A DNA stretch of 64,000 nucleotides from positions 372,001-436,000 of the forward strand of contig NZ_JAUFQQ010000005.1 of NCBI RefSeq assembly GCF_030409845.1. The letters are read 5' to 3'. Positions 55,039 to 64,000 of the stretch are shown here, piece by piece. The notes beneath the pieces were generated by a model. That model had not been told where the DNA came from. It worked only from the letters and a program-made list of their open reading frames with translations, and ran no database searches. Numbering within the stretch: position 1 is the stretch's first letter; each line of letters starts with the position of its first letter. This stretch comes from Flavobacterium branchiarum. GTDB lineage: Bacteria; Bacteroidota; Bacteroidia; Flavobacteriales; Flavobacteriaceae. The translations under genes were made by a program, and so were the position numbers.

Positions 55039-58000
55039 CTACTTTGTAATCGATGAATTAGTTTTAGACTCTTCTGCTTTTATAGCGCTTAATTCTTTTT
55101 CAGCTTCAGAAACTACGTCTGGATAAGCTGTGAAATTCTGAATTACATTTTCTAAAATATAAGTCGCCTGATAACTATCTTTTAAACCATAGAAATTTTT
55201 CGCCATTAACACTAATCCTTTTGCTCCGAAATATTTAAATGCTGAATAATTTTTTGCTAATTTTTGTACCGCAGCATTTGAAGCCTCGTACTTATTTTCT
55301 TTATTTTTAAAGTAAGCATCATAATAAAGTGCTTCGGCAGCCAACTCTCCTTTAGATGTGGTAGCTAACTTTGCATAAGCTGTTTTAGCTTTATCTTCAT
55401 CACCTGATTTAATCGCCGCCCTTGCTACAATAATTTGCGCATCACTTTTTACGTTTTCATCTGTCTTAGGATTTTGCAATACTTTCTCTGCATAAACAAC
55501 TGAATTATTATAATCATTTTTATCATAATAACATTTCATCAAGTTTGCTTGTGCAAATGTTTTATTCTGATAAGAATCACCCTCATTTTCTAAACGAGAT
55601 AAAACAGGAATCGCTTTATCACAATCTTTAGCTTTCAAGAATATCTGAGCCAATCGCAGTAATGATTGTTCAGTATATTCGCTACGAGGTTGCTCAATTA
55701 CATACTGATAATTAGGAATCGATTTATTTTCTGAACCTTCCGCAGTATATGCTTGTGCCAATTTAAAGTTTGCTTCTAACGCGTGTATTCCTTTTGGAAA
55801 TTTACTTACATAACCACTCAATCCTACGATAGCTTGTTTATTATTATTTTGCTCAAATTGTTTGATTGCTCCTTCAAAAGTATCATTATCTAAATCAGCA
55901 TCTGTAACAGCAACAAAGTCTAAAGTACGTACCCAAGTAGCATATTCATCTACTTTTCCATTATCTACATAAATTAATCTAGCTGTAGAAACTGCTTCTA
56001 GAGCCTCTGGAGTTCTAGGGAAATCCGCAACTACTTTTTTAAATTTCGCCAAAGCCAATTGATCTCTGTCTGAGTTATAATAAATTAATCCTTCACGTAA
56101 AATAGCCTTTGCAGTAAAAGCTCCGTTTTTAAACTCAGTTACCAATTGATCATACATTTTGATTGCCTGTTCTTGTTTTTTTACAGCAACATAAGTATTT
56201 GCTAATTCGAACATAGCGTCATCACGATATTCTGATTTTTTGTACATCTGAAGAAATCCATTTAGTTCTTCGATTTTTTTGTCATTTTTATTCATAAAAC
56301 CGTAACAAATGGCTTTTTGATAATAGGCATAATCTGCATCAACCCCTCTAAAACTCATCACTTTTGTGTAAGCTTCTAAAGCCGAAGAATATTTAGAAGT
56401 AACAAATCGACAATCGGCTAATCTTAAATAAGAATCATGTAATCTAGAAGCATCGTCTTTTGAATTGTCAATTTGAGCCTGAAATGAATTGGCTGCATTG
56501 TCATATTCTTTTAGTTTAAAATAGGTATAAGCAATATTATAATTCACATTTTTAAACTCCGGTGTTGCTTTGGCAGCTGTCATACCTGCAAATTGCTTAT
56601 AACTGATTAAAGCATTTTTAAAATCATCATTAAGATACTCCGTTTCTCCTTTCCAAAAAGTAGCGCGAGCTGTAAACTCAGGGCTTTTTTGTTCGTTAAG
56701 AGATTTTACAAACATCTTATAAGCGTCTTGATAATTATTATCATTATATAGTTCTAAACCTCTATAAAAAAGCACTTTTTGATATGCCAGTCTATTTTCT
56801 GGAGATCTATTTTTTTCTAACAAAGTCAAAGCTTCACTGTAGTTCTTAGATGAGATATAAGAATCTATCAATAATTTCTCTACTTCTGATTTACTCGAAT
56901 TGTTTGGGTATTTCTTTAAAAAATCAAGTAATACAACTGGCACATTTTGATATGAATTTCCAATCTCATAACTCAGCTTTGCATAATTTAAACTTGCATC
57001 TTCTTGAATTGCCTTATCAAAATCCATTTCGGATGCATTCTTAAATGCATTTAAAGCCTGTTGTTTTTTATTTGTATTTAAATAACTCTGACCTAAATGA
57101 TAATACGCATTTTGAGCTACAAAGTCTTTTCCTTCTATAATTTTATTGAATTGCGAAATCGCATTTTCATAATCTTTTTGTTGGTAGTAAGCGTATCCTA
57201 ATTGGTAGAAGTCGGTATTACTCCACTTTCCTTTTTTACCATTATATTGTACTAAATACGGAATTGCTTTATCATACATTTTTAAATTAAAATAGCTTTC
57301 TCCGATAATTTTATTCAGTTCAGACTTTTCAATTTCATTTGATTTCGGCATTGCCTTTTGCCCCAAATCAATTGCTTTTTGGAAATTTCCTAATTTAAAA
57401 TTCATATCAGCTTGATAATACGAAAGTTTCTCTTTGTATTTTTCTTCGCCCGAAACTTCATCAAAATATTTGGTTGCTTCTTTATAATCATCGCCTTCAT
57501 AAGCCATAAATCCTAAATAGTATTTGGCTTGAGAACCATATTCCGGAGAATTCACCACTTTATTAAAATAGGTTGTAGCTTCTTTTTTCTTTTTAGAATT
57601 GAAATAGCTATATCCTTTTTGGAAGTTGAATTTATCCAAATCTCTTTTACTCATATAGCTTTCATCTACACGATCAAACCATTGTAATGCTTTTGGATAA
57701 TTTGCTTTATCAAAAAAATAATGAGCTACTTCTATGTACGCTTGATTTTGTTTGGTGCTTATTGGATAATCCTCTACAAAACGCTCCATAAGTTCATCAG
57801 CATTTGGCTGATTTGTTCTAATAGCACAATTAGCAATGTAATAAGCACAATCAGCCTTTACTTCTTCTTTCGTCTCTTTTTCTTTTACTTTTTCAAAAAT
57901 AACCTGAGCCGACGCGTATTGTTTGTCATTATATAAAGAAACTGCTTTGTCGAAATCCTTTAATTCGTAGGTATAAATAGCCGACTTTTGTGCCGAAACC

Positions 58001-58053
58001 TTAATCGATAAAAGAAAAACTAGTATAAAAATTAACCGTGAAAGTTTGCGCAT
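55039..58053 (-). CDS. Large tetratricopeptide-repeat exported protein
   Basis: 1004 residues with signal peptide (LSIKVSAQ). The protein is an almost continuous run of TPR and TPR-like helix-turn-helix units (FDKAVSLYNDKQYASAQVIF; AIPYLVQYNGKKGKWSNTDF; YYQQKDYENAISQFNKIIEG; YKMFVKSLNEQKSPE), a solenoid of roughly twenty units reaching close to the C-terminus. It probably acts in the periplasm as a scaffold. It is just upstream of the TonB-like barrel on the same strand. The pair may form an envelope complex of unknown role. Divergent from ftsE. Confidence 0.85.
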   Translation of the reverse strand: MRKLSRLIFILVFLLSIKVSAQKSAIYTYELKDFDKAVSLYNDKQYASAQVIFEKVKEKETKEEVKADCAYYIANCAIRTNQPNADELMERFVEDYPISTKQNQAYIEVAHYFFDKANYPKALQWFDRVDESYMSKRDLDKFNFQKGYSYFNSKKKKEATTYFNKVVNSPEYGSQAKYYLGFMAYEGDDYKEATKYFDEVSGEEKYKEKLSYYQADMNFKLGNFQKAIDLGQKAMPKSNEIEKSELNKIIGESYFNLKMYDKAIPYLVQYNGKKGKWSNTDFYQLGYAYYQQKDYENAISQFNKIIEGKDFVAQNAYYHLGQSYLNTNKKQQALNAFKNASEMDFDKAIQEDASLNYAKLSYEIGNSYQNVPVVLLDFLKKYPNNSSKSEVEKLLIDSYISSKNYSEALTLLEKNRSPENRLAYQKVLFYRGLELYNDNNYQDAYKMFVKSLNEQKSPEFTARATFWKGETEYLNDDFKNALISYKQFAGMTAAKATPEFKNVNYNIAYTYFKLKEYDNAANSFQAQIDNSKDDASRLHDSYLRLADCRFVTSKYSSALEAYTKVMSFRGVDADYAYYQKAICYGFMNKNDKKIEELNGFLQMYKKSEYRDDAMFELANTYVAVKKQEQAIKMYDQLVTEFKNGAFTAKAILREGLIYYNSDRDQLALAKFKKVVADFPRTPEALEAVSTARLIYVDNGKVDEYATWVRTLDFVAVTDADLDNDTFEGAIKQFEQNNNKQAIVGLSGYVSKFPKGIHALEANFKLAQAYTAEGSENKSIPNYQYVIEQPRSEYTEQSLLRLAQIFLKAKDCDKAIPVLSRLENEGDSYQNKTFAQANLMKCYYDKNDYNNSVVYAEKVLQNPKTDENVKSDAQIIVARAAIKSGDEDKAKTAYAKLATTSKGELAAEALYYDAYFKNKENKYEASNAAVQKLAKNYSAFKYFGAKGLVLMAKNFYGLKDSYQATYILENVIQNFTAYPDVVSEAEKELSAIKAEESKTNSSITK

Positions 58054-58290
58054 TGTATTTATAATTTAATTTTCAAATGTATCATTTTCTACTGGGTATA
58101 ACGAATTGGTTTTGGTATTTATTATAAACAAAACCACAACTAACATCATTTAACACTCTTATAAAACCCAACATCCACACACTTATTGTCTTAAATAACG
58201 TCATATAAAGGACTATTTCCTTAAATGAGGAAATTTTATTTTGAATACAGCAGTTAACTTATTACTTTTACCATTCAAATCAATTTTATC

Positions 58291-58974
58291 ATGTCACAAA
58301 CCGTACTGTCTCTTAAAGATGTAGCCATTTATCAAGAAGGAAAAAATATTTTATCTCATGTAAATTTAGAAGTAAAACATGGAGAGTTTATTTATATCAT
58401 CGGAAAAACAGGTTCTGGAAAAAGTAGTTTCATGAAAACTTTATATGGTGATTTACCATTAACTGAAGGTGAAGGTCATATTGTTGATTTTGATTTGGCT
58501 ACCCTAAAAGAAAATGATATTCCGTATTTGAGACGTAAAATCGGAATCGTATTTCAAGATTTCAAATTGCTTCCGGACAGAACGATCAATGACAATATGC
58601 TTTTTGTTCTAAAGGCAACTGGATGGACAGACAAAGAAGGAATGGAACGTAAAATTGATGAAGTTCTTGATAAAGTTGGAATGAAAGATTTTACTCAAAA
58701 AATGCCTCATCAACTTTCTGGTGGTGAACAACAACGTGTTGCAATTGCAAGAGCTTTGCTAAATGACCCAGAATTTATACTTGCCGATGAACCTACTGGA
58801 AACTTAGATCCACAAACAAGCTCTGAAGTTCTTGAAGTTTTAAGAAACATCAATGCACTTGGAAAAACTATCATTATGGCTACACATGATTATGCGTTAT
58901 TAATGAAATTCCCTTCGAAAACATTAAAATGTGAAGACGCTAGAATTTTTGAAGTAGTTCAGAGAACAGTGTAA
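58291..58974 (+). CDS. ftsE: Cell-division ABC transporter ATP-binding protein FtsE
   Basis: 227 residues. Walker A IGKTGSGKSS at 37-46, signature LSGGEQQRVAIARA, Walker B ILADEPTGNLD and the switch histidine in MATHDY. FtsE forms a complex with FtsX and links division to cell-wall hydrolysis; no ftsX is adjacent. FtsE is a common name for this ABC type, and a MacB- or LolD-like lipoprotein exporter is the alternative. Confidence 0.85.
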   Translation: MSQTVLSLKDVAIYQEGKNILSHVNLEVKHGEFIYIIGKTGSGKSSFMKTLYGDLPLTEGEGHIVDFDLATLKENDIPYLRRKIGIVFQDFKLLPDRTINDNMLFVLKATGWTDKEGMERKIDEVLDKVGMKDFTQKMPHQLSGGEQQRVAIARALLNDPEFILADEPTGNLDPQTSSEVLEVLRNINALGKTIIMATHDYALLMKFPSKTLKCEDARIFEVVQRTV

Positions 58975-58986
58975 TTCACTTTTAAA

Positions 58987-59820
58987 TTATTTCTCAAAAA
59001 CTAAAATATCTTGAAAATCTATTAGGGCTTTATCCCCCCTTTTAGACCAGTTTCCGTATATTTTATTTTTCACCGTCAGTTTACTTGTCTCAATCATTTG
59101 ATTAATATAAATTTCATTAAAGGCAATATTAGCAGAAGGAACTTTTTCATTCATCAATCTATAATTTTCTTTATTGAAAGGAAAACTAAATGATCTACGT
59201 TCGTTTGAAATTTCAGCTTCAATCTCATTATCATATAGAAAAAAAGTGGAAAGACATTTACCTCCAGGCTTTAGTACTCTATAAATTTCATTAAGGTAAT
59301 TTTGAACTTCTAATGGTTGCATATGTGTGAAAACAGAAAATAAAAAAACTGTTTCAAAGGAATTATCTTCATAAGGGAACACAAAATTTTCTGCTTTTTG
59401 ATTTGTCAAACTATACAAATCATTATTTAGCGGAATATGCTGAAAATTGAAATTAGGAAAGTTGCTTGTGATATTATTTTTACACCAATTAATTCCTTTT
59501 TTAACTAAATCAAATCCCTCATATTTACTATCAGCTAATAAGTAACTAGTAAGAGGAACTGCTACTCTACCAATTCCACAACCAACATCCAAAACGGAAT
59601 GATTGGGTTTTAATGCTGCATACTCTTCTAGAAGTCTAAGATGATGCCTACCTTGTTCTACAAAATCTCCTGAACCAATAAAAACATCCCCTTTATTGGG
59701 AACCATCTTATTTTTACGACCGCTTATTGAATTAAAAACATCAACGGGTGAATAATATATTTTGCGTACAAGAAGTCTTGATTTTGGGGAAATAAAATAA
59801 TAAACAGATCTTAAATTCAT
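58987..59820 (-). CDS. Class I SAM-dependent methyltransferase
   Basis: 277 residues from the ATG at 59820. The open frame goes on to 59925, but the extra 35 residues lie 3 bp from a divergent gene and leave no space for a promoter, and homologues start at the MNLRSVYYFISPKSR type of sequence. Motif I is HSVLDVGCGIGRVAV. Later blocks are FDLVKKGINWCKNN, FPYEDNSFETVFLFSVFTHM and IYRVLKPGGKCLSTFF. It methylates a small molecule or sugar, likely in glycan biosynthesis given the neighbours. Confidence 0.8.
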   Translation of the reverse strand: MNLRSVYYFISPKSRLLVRKIYYSPVDVFNSISGRKNKMVPNKGDVFIGSGDFVEQGRHHLRLLEEYAALKPNHSVLDVGCGIGRVAVPLTSYLLADSKYEGFDLVKKGINWCKNNITSNFPNFNFQHIPLNNDLYSLTNQKAENFVFPYEDNSFETVFLFSVFTHMQPLEVQNYLNEIYRVLKPGGKCLSTFFLYDNEIEAEISNERRSFSFPFNKENYRLMNEKVPSANIAFNEIYINQMIETSKLTVKNKIYGNWSKRGDKALIDFQDILVFEK

Positions 59821-59928
59821 TTTATAATGTTTTACTCTTTGAACAAAATTGACATCATTTTTATCAATAGAGAGATTCTTATAATAAAAAGTATTTTCTT
59901 TACAAATATATTTTAAAAAACGCAATTA

Positions 59929-60813
59929 ATGCTTTCAATTCTAATTCCTGTTTATAATTATAATGTTTCTTCTCTAGTTGAAGCACTACATAAACAATGC
60001 TTAGAATCTAAAATAGAATTTGAGATTATTTGTCAGGATGATGGGTCGAATTCTACATTGAACACATACAATGAAAAAATAAATTTACTGAAAAATTGTT
60101 TATTTATCTCTTTAGATAAAAATATTGGATTAAGCGCAAACAGAAATCTCCTTGCCTCAAAAGCTAAATACTCTATTTTTCTTTATATAGATGGTGATTC
60201 AGTAGTCGTTAATAAAAACTACATCCAAAATTACTTAGATAGTATTAAAAATGCTGACATCATTTATGGAGGTAGAATTCATCCAAAAACAGTTAATTCT
60301 CCTAAACAAATATTGCGTTGGAAATATGGAAGAATTATCGAAGACAAAACGGCATCACAGAGAATTACAAATCCATACAAAACAGTATTATTCAATAATA
60401 CATTAATTAAAAAAGATCACTTTAATCAAATAAAATTCAATTCATACCTAACAAAATATGGTCATGAGGATACCTTGTTTGCTTATGAAGTTAGTAAGTT
60501 TAATTTTAGAGTAAAACATATAGATAACGCCATCGAACATGGAGATATCGACGAAAGTTCAGTTTTTATTTTAAAGGTAAAGAATAGTCTCAACAATCTT
60601 ATACTATTGGATCAACAAAATAAGTTAAGCCCTGATTTTGTAAAAATATTAGGCTTTTATTATTCTTTAAAAAAATACAAACTAGTTTCTTCAGGAAATT
60701 TATTTTTTAAAATTTTCAACAAAGTACTTTTTAATCAATTGTGCTCTCAAAATCCTTCTTTATTCTTATTTAACTTATACAGAATCAGTTATATTTGTTC
60801 AATAAAAAACTAA
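59929..60813 (+). CDS. Family 2 glycosyltransferase
   Basis: 294 residues. N-terminal GT-A fold: LSILIPVYNYNVSSL (1-16), ICQDDGSNST, and a YIDGDSVVV DxD-type metal site. It transfers a sugar from a nucleotide donor. It starts 108 bp from the divergent methyltransferase and is separated by 4 bp from the next glycosyltransferase, so they form one transcript. The tail carries no obvious membrane helix. Confidence 0.85.
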   Translation: MLSILIPVYNYNVSSLVEALHKQCLESKIEFEIICQDDGSNSTLNTYNEKINLLKNCLFISLDKNIGLSANRNLLASKAKYSIFLYIDGDSVVVNKNYIQNYLDSIKNADIIYGGRIHPKTVNSPKQILRWKYGRIIEDKTASQRITNPYKTVLFNNTLIKKDHFNQIKFNSYLTKYGHEDTLFAYEVSKFNFRVKHIDNAIEHGDIDESSVFILKVKNSLNNLILLDQQNKLSPDFVKILGFYYSLKKYKLVSSGNLFFKIFNKVLFNQLCSQNPSLFLFNLYRISYICSIKN

Positions 60814-60817
60814 ATAC

Positions 60818-61753
60818 ATGGCTTTTTTTTCTATTGTTGTACCTCTATACAATGCATCTAATCATATAGAAAACACTTTAAAAAGTATTTTCAAACAAAC
60901 CTTTACCGATTATGAAATTATTATAATTAATGATGGATCAATCGATGATAGTGAAACTAAGGTTATTGACTTAAAAGATTCTCGTATAAGTGTATATTCA
61001 CAAAAAAACCAAGGCGTATCTGTTGCTAGAAATTTAGGAATAGAAAAATCTAAAGGAAAACTAATTGCTTTTCTTGATGCCGATGACTATTGGTATCCAA
61101 ATCACCTAGAAACTCTATTTGAGTTATATAATGATATCTCAAATTGCGGTATTTACTGTTCTCGCTATAAAATCAAAACAGTTTCAAAGCAGTTTTTACT
61201 TCCAAATCATAACGGAGTTGAAGATTCATTCTCTGGAATAATTAAAGACTATTTTTATTCTAATGCTCCGTTTCGAACAACATGGACTTCTAGTTTAGCA
61301 ATTTCTAAAGAAATACTATTAAAATTTGGAGGCTTTACTCCCGGAGTTACAAATGGTCAGGATTTAGAACTATGGACTAAGATTGGCATCTATCAATCTG
61401 TAGCGATAAGTAATAAGATTACAGCTATTTATAATTATGACACTCCAAAAAGCTTGTCGAAAAAGAATATTAATACGATGAAATTAATGGATTTTGAGCA
61501 GTTTAAAATTGCTGAGAGTCAAAACTCATCTCTTAAAAAATTCTTAGATTTATACAGAATTGAATATGGTTTGCGTTATTATATATTTGGAGATACCGAA
61601 AAAATGAATTTTTATTTAAAAGATGTTGACCAACAAAACATTAATTTAAAGATTCGATTTTTATTAAACCTCCCTCCTTTTTCTTTACGAATTCTTTTTA
61701 AAGCAAAAAATCATTTAAAAAAAATCAACCTATACTTTTCTATTTATCAATAG
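60818..61753 (+). CDS. Family 2 glycosyltransferase
   Basis: 311 residues. Start FFSIVVPLYNASNHIENTLK, then IIIINDGSIDDSE, then IAFLDADDYWYPNHLETL with the DxD site, a full GT-A fold. Its C-terminus overlaps the stop of the FdtA-like gene on the other strand by 14 bp (both ends are 3'). Role: addition of one sugar to a surface polysaccharide. Confidence 0.88.
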   Translation: MAFFSIVVPLYNASNHIENTLKSIFKQTFTDYEIIIINDGSIDDSETKVIDLKDSRISVYSQKNQGVSVARNLGIEKSKGKLIAFLDADDYWYPNHLETLFELYNDISNCGIYCSRYKIKTVSKQFLLPNHNGVEDSFSGIIKDYFYSNAPFRTTWTSSLAISKEILLKFGGFTPGVTNGQDLELWTKIGIYQSVAISNKITAIYNYDTPKSLSKKNINTMKLMDFEQFKIAESQNSSLKKFLDLYRIEYGLRYYIFGDTEKMNFYLKDVDQQNINLKIRFLLNLPPFSLRILFKAKNHLKKINLYFSIYQ

Positions 61754-62138
61754 AATAATTAATAAACCCCTCAAAATCTCTTATGTAATCAGCTTCAATA
61801 TAAACCTCTGAAGCCACAACCAAACAAACAGAACCAGAAGAAAAATTCTGTAACTCTCTCCAAATCCCAGGATTAATTAATAATCCTTCAAACGGCTTAT
61901 TCAAAGTAATAATCTTCGACTCTTTTCCATCATTTAAAACGACATCAAAACTTCCACTCAATGCTACTAAAAATTGTTGCAAATTTTTATGAGCATGCCC
62001 TCCTCTTTCCGCTCCACTTGGAACATCATACAGGTAATAAACTCTTTTAATATCAAAAGGAATAGTATCGTTTTCTATTACCGAGAGATTCCCTCTTCTT
62101 TCTTCTATTTTAGGAATAGATATAATTTTTACATTCAT
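61740..62138 (-). CDS. FdtA/WxcM-like sugar 3,4-ketoisomerase
   Basis: 132 residues from the ATG at 62138 (a TTG- or ATG-extended frame to 62156 overlaps the neighbour). Cupin of the FdtA type (PF05523): ERRGNLSVIEN, RVYYLYDVPSGAERGGHAHK (catalytic-region histidines), QQFLVALSGSFDVVLNDG, and GLLINPGIWRELQNF. These enzymes isomerise dTDP-4-keto-6-deoxyglucose to the 3-keto form en route to amino-deoxy sugars of surface glycans. Four bp separate it from the glycosyltransferase downstream of its start. Confidence 0.88.
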   Translation of the reverse strand: MNVKIISIPKIEERRGNLSVIENDTIPFDIKRVYYLYDVPSGAERGGHAHKNLQQFLVALSGSFDVVLNDGKESKIITLNKPFEGLLINPGIWRELQNFSSGSVCLVVASEVYIEADYIRDFEGFINYSIDK

Positions 62139-62142
62139 TATA

Positions 62143-63252
62143 CTAATATATATCAATTCCCATTAAATCTTGCCATTGCTTTCCTATTTTTTCGATTGAA
62201 AAACTTTCTATACTTCTTAAGGAATTATTCTTACACTGATTATACAAAACATGATCTTCAACAAATAAATTCATTGCATTGGTAAGTTTATCAAAATTCT
62301 GATTTTCAACCAACAACCCATTTTTTTTGTCCATAATAATTTCATTAGGACCTGAAGTACAATCAAATGAAACAACAGGTGTTTCGCATGCTAATGATTC
62401 AATCAGAACCATAGGAAATCCTTCATATTTGCTACACAATACCAAGAATAATGCATTTTTAAAATAGTTATAAGGATTACTTTTAAATCCTAAAAAATGA
62501 ACCTTATCAGCAACACCCCTTGTAATAGCAGAATCCTTATAAAAATCTTCAAGTTCACCATTACCGAGTAATACAAGAGAAATATTTTTTTTTGGCAAAA
62601 TAGAATTCGAATAAGCAATAATTAATCTATCAAATTGTTTTACGTTTTGAGAATCAAATCTTCCTGCAGCAATTATGTAAACAGATTCTAAATCTATCTG
62701 CTCTAAAGACTTAACATTAATCTCCTCTATATCAACTGGATTATTAATAGTAACAACATTTTCAATATTAAACTTAGCCACTATTAAGCTCTTTATTTCT
62801 TGTGAGACACAAACTAAAGCATATTTTTTATTACAAATTAATTTAGTTAATAAATGAGAGCTTGGCAGATAGGTTTCTAATCGCGAACTGTGGACTGTGT
62901 AAATTGTATTTAAATTATAAATCCACTTGGATAATATTAATTCTTGAATGGGTTTAACACGATATCTAAAATCAACAACATAATCAAACTTATTTTGAAT
63001 GATATAATTTCTAAAAAATAAAAACAATTTTAGTTTTCCTAATATGCCTTTACTATCTACCTTCATTTTTCCAATATTAACCAATTTTCCCGAATAGGGA
63101 TAAGTTAAGGAATCATCAAAAAGGATATTGTGAATGTCAATATTTTTTTTCCCAAAATAAATAGACAATGAAGACATGACTTTTTCTAGTCCTCCATCGC
63201 TTAAACGATAACCAACTAATGCAATCTTGTATTTCTTATTTTGTTTTATCAT
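62143..63252 (-). CDS. Family 4 glycosyltransferase
   Basis: 369 residues, GT-B fold, GT1/GT4 superfamily. N-terminal GGLEKVMSSLSIYF, nucleotide-sugar-binding segment AAGRFDSQNVKQFDRLI, and the conserved E-x7-E region SKYEGFPMVLIESLACETPV with SGPNEII. It adds a sugar to a growing surface glycan. It is probably co-transcribed with the FdtA-like gene downstream. Confidence 0.9.
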   Translation of the reverse strand: MIKQNKKYKIALVGYRLSDGGLEKVMSSLSIYFGKKNIDIHNILFDDSLTYPYSGKLVNIGKMKVDSKGILGKLKLFLFFRNYIIQNKFDYVVDFRYRVKPIQELILSKWIYNLNTIYTVHSSRLETYLPSSHLLTKLICNKKYALVCVSQEIKSLIVAKFNIENVVTINNPVDIEEINVKSLEQIDLESVYIIAAGRFDSQNVKQFDRLIIAYSNSILPKKNISLVLLGNGELEDFYKDSAITRGVADKVHFLGFKSNPYNYFKNALFLVLCSKYEGFPMVLIESLACETPVVSFDCTSGPNEIIMDKKNGLLVENQNFDKLTNAMNLFVEDHVLYNQCKNNSLRSIESFSIEKIGKQWQDLMGIDIY

Positions 63253-63299
63253 CCACTAATACTATTTTAGTAGCTAAATATAACGTTTTATAACAAGTC

Positions 63300-64000
63300 A
63301 TGCAAAATCTTCCATTAGTTACAATCATTTGTTTATGTTATAATCATGAGCAGTTTGTGGCTGAATCATTAAACTCAGCATTAAATCAAAACTATCAAAA
63401 TATTGAACTCATTATTGTAGACGACTATAGTACTGACAATTCAAAAATCAAGATCCAGAGTTGGCTAATAAACTATCCCCAAGTCAAATTCATTTCAAAC
63501 GAAACCAATTTAGGAAACACCAGAACTTTTAATAAGGCTTTACAATTTGCAAAAGGAGATTACATAATTGATTTGGCTACTGACGATGTTTTAATGCCTG
63601 ATTGTGTTGAGAAACAAATAAACACTTTTTTGAATTCTAAGCAAAAAAAACTAGGCATTGTTTATGGAAATGCAGAATTAATTTCAGAAAAAAATATTCA
63701 CATTCGCTATTATTATGAAATTAATTCCGAAAGAAAAACACTAAAAAGCCCAGCATCAGGAGACATTTACTTAGCTATACTAAGTCAGAGCAGTATGATT
63801 TGTTCAGTTTCATCAATGGTAAAACGAGAAGTTTTAGAACAATTAAATGGCTATAATGAAAGTCTAGCTTATGAAGATTTAGATTTATGGATTCGCACAT
63901 CAAGATTATATAATTTTGAGTTTATAGATGATGTTTTAGTTCAAAAAAGAGAATTAGAAAATTCACTAGGATCTCAATTTTATAAAAAAAATAATTCTAG
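63300..64000 (+). CDS. Family 2 glycosyltransferase, 3' end outside window
   Basis: 233 full codons from ATG 63300 to the window end without a stop. GT-A start MQNLPLVTIICLCYNHEQFV, then IELIIVDDYSTDNSK, and DLATDDVLMPDCVEKQI in place of the usual DxD. Later YEDLDLWIRTSRLYNFEFID is a typical GT2 block. It continues the glycan gene cluster beyond this window. Confidence 0.88.
   Translation, partial: MQNLPLVTIICLCYNHEQFVAESLNSALNQNYQNIELIIVDDYSTDNSKIKIQSWLINYPQVKFISNETNLGNTRTFNKALQFAKGDYIIDLATDDVLMPDCVEKQINTFLNSKQKKLGIVYGNAELISEKNIHIRYYYEINSERKTLKSPASGDIYLAILSQSSMICSVSSMVKREVLEQLNGYNESLAYEDLDLWIRTSRLYNFEFIDDVLVQKRELENSLGSQFYKKNNS

Noticed and set aside
58987..59925. Longer methyltransferase start at 59925
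   Set aside because: It would leave 3 bp to a divergent gene; the ATG at 59820 matches the family start and leaves a promoter region containing a TATATTTG box (minus strand, 59903-59910).

Overview
The window looks like a chromosomal segment of a Flavobacterium-like member of the Bacteroidota. The evidence is the AT-rich sequence, promoters of the TTTG-N19-TAnnTTTG type, a fused SecDF, a PorP/SprF protein beside a gliding-motility C-terminal-domain (type IX secretion) adhesin, and many secreted proteins with short signal peptides ending in AQ. No rRNA or tRNA gene was seen. The product names of the housekeeping genes rest on motifs visible in the translations; the genus is an inference.

Layout. 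1-2.7 kb: the end of a DUF4142 gene, a beta-barrel outer-membrane protein and a run of small envelope-stress-type genes (lmo0937-like, YtxH, holin-like). 2.9-4.0 kb: prfA on the minus strand. 4.7-9.9 kb: an AT-rich accessory block holding a compact, overlapping four-gene operon (metallo-beta-lactamase-fold hydrolase, trypsin-like protease with a C-terminal extension, small middle component, Rad50/SMC-like ABC ATPase) plus a P-loop protein. I read it as an ABC-three-component (ABC-3C) type conflict/defence system carrying a hydrolase and protease module; it is the best candidate for an interesting system here. 9.9-14.3 kb: an unstable zone with a truncated gene copy, a MITE-like element, a RAYT transposase bracketed by REP/BIME palindromes, and an acyltransferase remnant. 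14.9-17.2 kb: topB between inverted low-complexity repeats. 17.6-20.4 kb: small lipoproteins and an MFS transporter. 20.5-23.9 kb: a DUF4198 protein and a TonB-dependent siderophore receptor whose promoters share a 21-nt operator-like motif. 24-28 kb: an APC permease and valS. 28.3-36.6 kb: a DUF1573 protein, a lipoprotein, a three-gene type IX/gliding operon, and a PDZ-retropepsin. 36.7-41.6 kb: an aminotransferase, folE, cysS, yidD and lgt. 41.7-42.3 kb: nested tandem repeats. 42.4-58.1 kb, all minus strand: secDF, mdh, gyrB, two tandem asnB paralogues, a GreA-like protein, a beta-barrel protein and a 1004-residue TPR protein. 58.3 kb to the end: ftsE, then the edge of a surface-polysaccharide cluster (methyltransferase, four glycosyltransferases and an FdtA-type sugar isomerase).

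Several starts were moved to internal ATG codons where the longest open frame began at TTG or overran a neighbour; the reason is given in each entry. Gene names are confident for prfA, topB, valS, folE, cysS, yidD, lgt, secDF, mdh, gyrB, asnB and ftsE. Functions in the 4.7-9.9 kb block are inferred from motifs and gene order and need profile searches.
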